A stretch of 64,000 nucleotides of DNA from Kocuria palustris (GTDB lineage Bacteria; Actinomycetota; Actinomycetes; Actinomycetales; Micrococcaceae), in the NCBI RefSeq assembly GCF_007666205.1, contig NZ_VDOR01000002.1:1-64000 (forward strand). Direction: 5' to 3'. The notes under the pieces are model-generated. The model worked only from the letters and a program-made list of their open reading frames with translations, was not told the origin of the DNA and ran no database searches. Positions 62,555 to 64,000 of this stretch are shown here, piece by piece; position 1 is the stretch's first letter; each line of letters begins with the position of its first letter. A program made the position numbers and the translations under genes.

Positions 62555-63376
62555 TCAGGGCCGGCTCAGGTGATCGAGCTGCGCTTCGATCGAGCGCTGC
62601 GCGGCGGGCCGGACCTCCTCCGGCACCTCCGGGTAGATGCGCCGGGCCAGCTCCTCGGCCGAGGCATCGGCGGCATCCGCGCCGAGCTCGGCCAGGGCCG
62701 CGCGGACCTCGTCCAGCCGCTCGTGCCGGTGGGCGCGCAGCTCGCGGCAGACTGCCGCCAGATCGGGCAGCGGCTCGCCGTGGGCCGGCAGCCCGGGGGC
62801 GCCGTCGGCCGCCGCCTCGAGCCGATCGAGCGAGTCGAGGTAGTCGCTCAGGGTCCCGTCGGGGTGGTCGAGCATGGTCGTGCCGCGGCCCAGGACGGTG
62901 TCGCCGGTCAGGATCGGGGAGACGGGCTGCCCGCTGCCGCCCGAGCCCTCCGGGGCCGGGGTCTCGTCGTCGAGCACGCGGAAGCTCAGCGAGTCCGACG
63001 TGTGCCCCGGGGTGGCCAGGACCTCGATCCCGACTCCCGCTGCGGTGATGCGCTGCCCGTCGATCAGGGGCGGGGCGTCCCGGCAGTGCTCGGGCAGCGC
63101 CGCGCGCACGGGGGCGCCGGTCAGCGCGTGCAGGGCGTCGATCGCATCGGTGTGATCGCCGTGGCGGTGCGTGATCAGCACCAGCTCCACGGGCCCCGCC
63201 GCTGCCAGGGCCCGCACGTGCTCGTCCAGATCGGGCCCCGGATCCACGACGACGACGCCGTCCGCCCCCGGTGCGCGCAGCAGCCAGGAGTTGGTGCCCT
63301 CGAGCGTCATGGGGCTCGGGTTCTCGGCCCGCAGGACCGAGGCCAGCCGGGTGATGCGGCGGATCTGCGGGCTCAT
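62555..63376 (-). CDS. Metallo-beta-lactamase-fold hydrolase (LACTB2-like)
   Basis: This 273-residue protein has the metal-binding motif THRHGDHTDAID, a further His in ATPGHTSDSLSF, the Asp in ILTGDTVLGRG and a last His in GLPAHGEPLPD. The helical C-terminus (RHERLDEVRAAL, RIYPEVPEEVRPAAQRSIEAQLDHL) matches the LACTB2/hydroxyacylglutathione-hydrolase-like group. The substrate is unknown: thioesters or RNA ends are options in the family. GAGGAG lies five bases before the ATG. Its start overlaps the stop of the AHSA1-like gene by four bases. Confidence 0.88.
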   Translation of the reverse strand: MSPQIRRITRLASVLRAENPSPMTLEGTNSWLLRAPGADGVVVVDPGPDLDEHVRALAAAGPVELVLITHRHGDHTDAIDALHALTGAPVRAALPEHCRDAPPLIDGQRITAAGVGIEVLATPGHTSDSLSFRVLDDETPAPEGSGGSGQPVSPILTGDTVLGRGTTMLDHPDGTLSDYLDSLDRLEAAADGAPGLPAHGEPLPDLAAVCRELRAHRHERLDEVRAALAELGADAADASAEELARRIYPEVPEEVRPAAQRSIEAQLDHLSRP

Positions 63377-63882
63377 CGGGGCTCCTCGGGGTCCAGCAGG
63401 GCGCGCAGGCGATCGAGCGAGGACTCCCAGGCGCCCTTGGCGGTCGGGTGCACGTCCTCGGGCAGCGGCCCCTGCCGCAGCTCGATCCGGGTCCCGCCGC
63501 CCACGGGCACGAGCTCGATGCGCAGCAGGATCAGATGCTCGGTCGGCTCGCCGTCGGGGCCGGGCAGGGCCTCGTGGATCTCGACCATCTCGTCCGGGAC
63601 GACCGCGGCGTGCCGGCCGTGGAACGGGGCGCCCATCTCCGGGTCGTCGTCCATGATCATGGCGAAGCGGCGGATGCCGCCCGGGCGGGCGTCGAGCTCG
63701 ATGGACTCGGGGTGCACGGTCCAGCCGTGCGGCCCGTACCAGCGCTGCAGCACGTCCGGGTCCATGAGGGCCCGGAAGATCGCCGGCGCCGTGTGCGGCA
63801 GGATCCGCTGCAGGCGCCAGCTCTGATCGTCGGGGACCCGGTCCAGGTCGGAGCGGGGTCGGTCGCCGGGCGTCTCGGTCAT
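63373..63882 (-). CDS. SRPBCC/AHSA1-like domain protein
   Basis: This 169-residue protein has the helix-grip fold of AHSA1-like polyketide-cyclase-type proteins: RILPHTAPAIFRALMDPDVLQRWYGPHGWTVHPESIELDARPGG, then MVEIHEAL and the C-terminal helix GAWESSLDRLRALLD. Such domains bind hydrophobic ligands; no catalytic role can be named. GGAGG lies eight bases before the ATG at 63882, which I prefer to a start further upstream that would overlap the preceding gene. It forms an operon with the metallo-hydrolase. Confidence 0.82.
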   Translation of the reverse strand: MTETPGDRPRSDLDRVPDDQSWRLQRILPHTAPAIFRALMDPDVLQRWYGPHGWTVHPESIELDARPGGIRRFAMIMDDDPEMGAPFHGRHAAVVPDEMVEIHEALPGPDGEPTEHLILLRIELVPVGGGTRIELRQGPLPEDVHPTAKGAWESSLDRLRALLDPEEPR

Positions 63883-63952
63883 GTTCTCGTCCTCCGTGCG
63901 ATGTGCTGCGGCGATGGGGTGATCCCCGGCGCCGTGCTCTGCGGTGCCGTGC

Positions 63953-64000
63953 TCACGGCCGGTCGCCGCTGTAGTAGTCGGCCAGGGTCGCATTGCGGTA
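63953..64000 (-). CDS. C-terminal end of a gene running off the window
   Basis: On the minus strand the edge of the window encodes YRNATLADYYSGDRP followed by TGA. The codon choice is typical of the region and the stop lies 70 bases before the AHSA1-like start in the same direction, so this is probably the end of the preceding gene. Its family is not recognised from 15 residues. Confidence 0.55.
   Translation of the reverse strand, partial: YRNATLADYYSGDRP

Overview
This is a 64 kb stretch of chromosome from a very high-GC actinomycete. The gene content and order point to Micrococcales, perhaps a Kocuria- or Micrococcus-like genus, but the genus is an inference. Supporting signs are the block tRNA-Ser / SRP RNA / dnaX / recR / aspartokinase, purS-purQ-purL, an extradiol dioxygenase whose active-site residues align with the Brevibacterium fuscum enzyme at a constant offset, and TANNNT -10 boxes set close to start codons. 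I saw no insertion sequence, prophage or CRISPR array. Position 1 falls inside a broken permease and position 64000 inside another gene.

Region 1 (1-26.9 kb) is mostly catabolic. It starts with a decayed APC permease and an aldehyde dehydrogenase. Next come a phenylacetate set (paaZ, divergent paaI, then paaJ-paaF-paaH and an MHS-type transporter), interrupted by a branched-chain 2-oxoacid dehydrogenase operon (E1 alpha, E1 beta, E2) with its divergent Lrp/AsnC regulator. A complete homoprotocatechuate meta-cleavage operon follows: an FAH-RraA fusion, a GntR regulator, hpaE, hpaD, hpaH and hpaI. A single-component flavin hydroxylase is transcribed divergently from it. Three operator families can be read: a TetR-type site in front of paaZ/paaI, paaJFH and the transporter; a perfect Lrp-type palindrome before the bkd genes; and paired ATCGTATAT sites covering the -10 boxes of both promoters between the hydroxylase and the hpa operon. 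The region ends with two tandem MetE-C-like methyltransferase paralogues behind an S-box (SAM) riboswitch, each followed by a related long palindrome.

Region 2 (27-44.4 kb) holds an APC amino-acid permease, a carbohydrate group (glucose-6-phosphate dehydrogenase, GH15 trehalase/glucoamylase, FGGY kinase), a Pro/Gln/Gly-rich membrane protein, ilvD, an alanine/sodium symporter, three small membrane proteins, a succinate dehydrogenase-type sdhC-sdhB pair with no flavoprotein gene, a GT39-like membrane enzyme, a small HTH protein and a GNAT acetyltransferase.

Region 3 (44.5-64 kb) is housekeeping plus cell envelope: purL/Q/S; aspartokinase in one operon with a protein usually labelled '3-methyladenine DNA glycosylase' and a Rieske protein; recR; a very large dnaX; SRP RNA; tRNA-Ser(GGA); an LtaS-like phosphoglycerol transferase; a secreted TIM-barrel-like protein; a TetR regulator; a DJ-1/PfpI protein; a ThiD/PdxK kinase divergent from a queuosine-precursor (VUT) transporter with a structured leader; an MBL-fold hydrolase; and an AHSA1-like protein.

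The observations most worth following are the SAM riboswitch with duplicated YxjG/H-like genes, the FAH-RraA fusion in the hpa operon, the Rieske/'glycosylase' pair translationally coupled to aspartokinase, the orphan sdhC-sdhB pair, and the structured leader of the VUT transporter.
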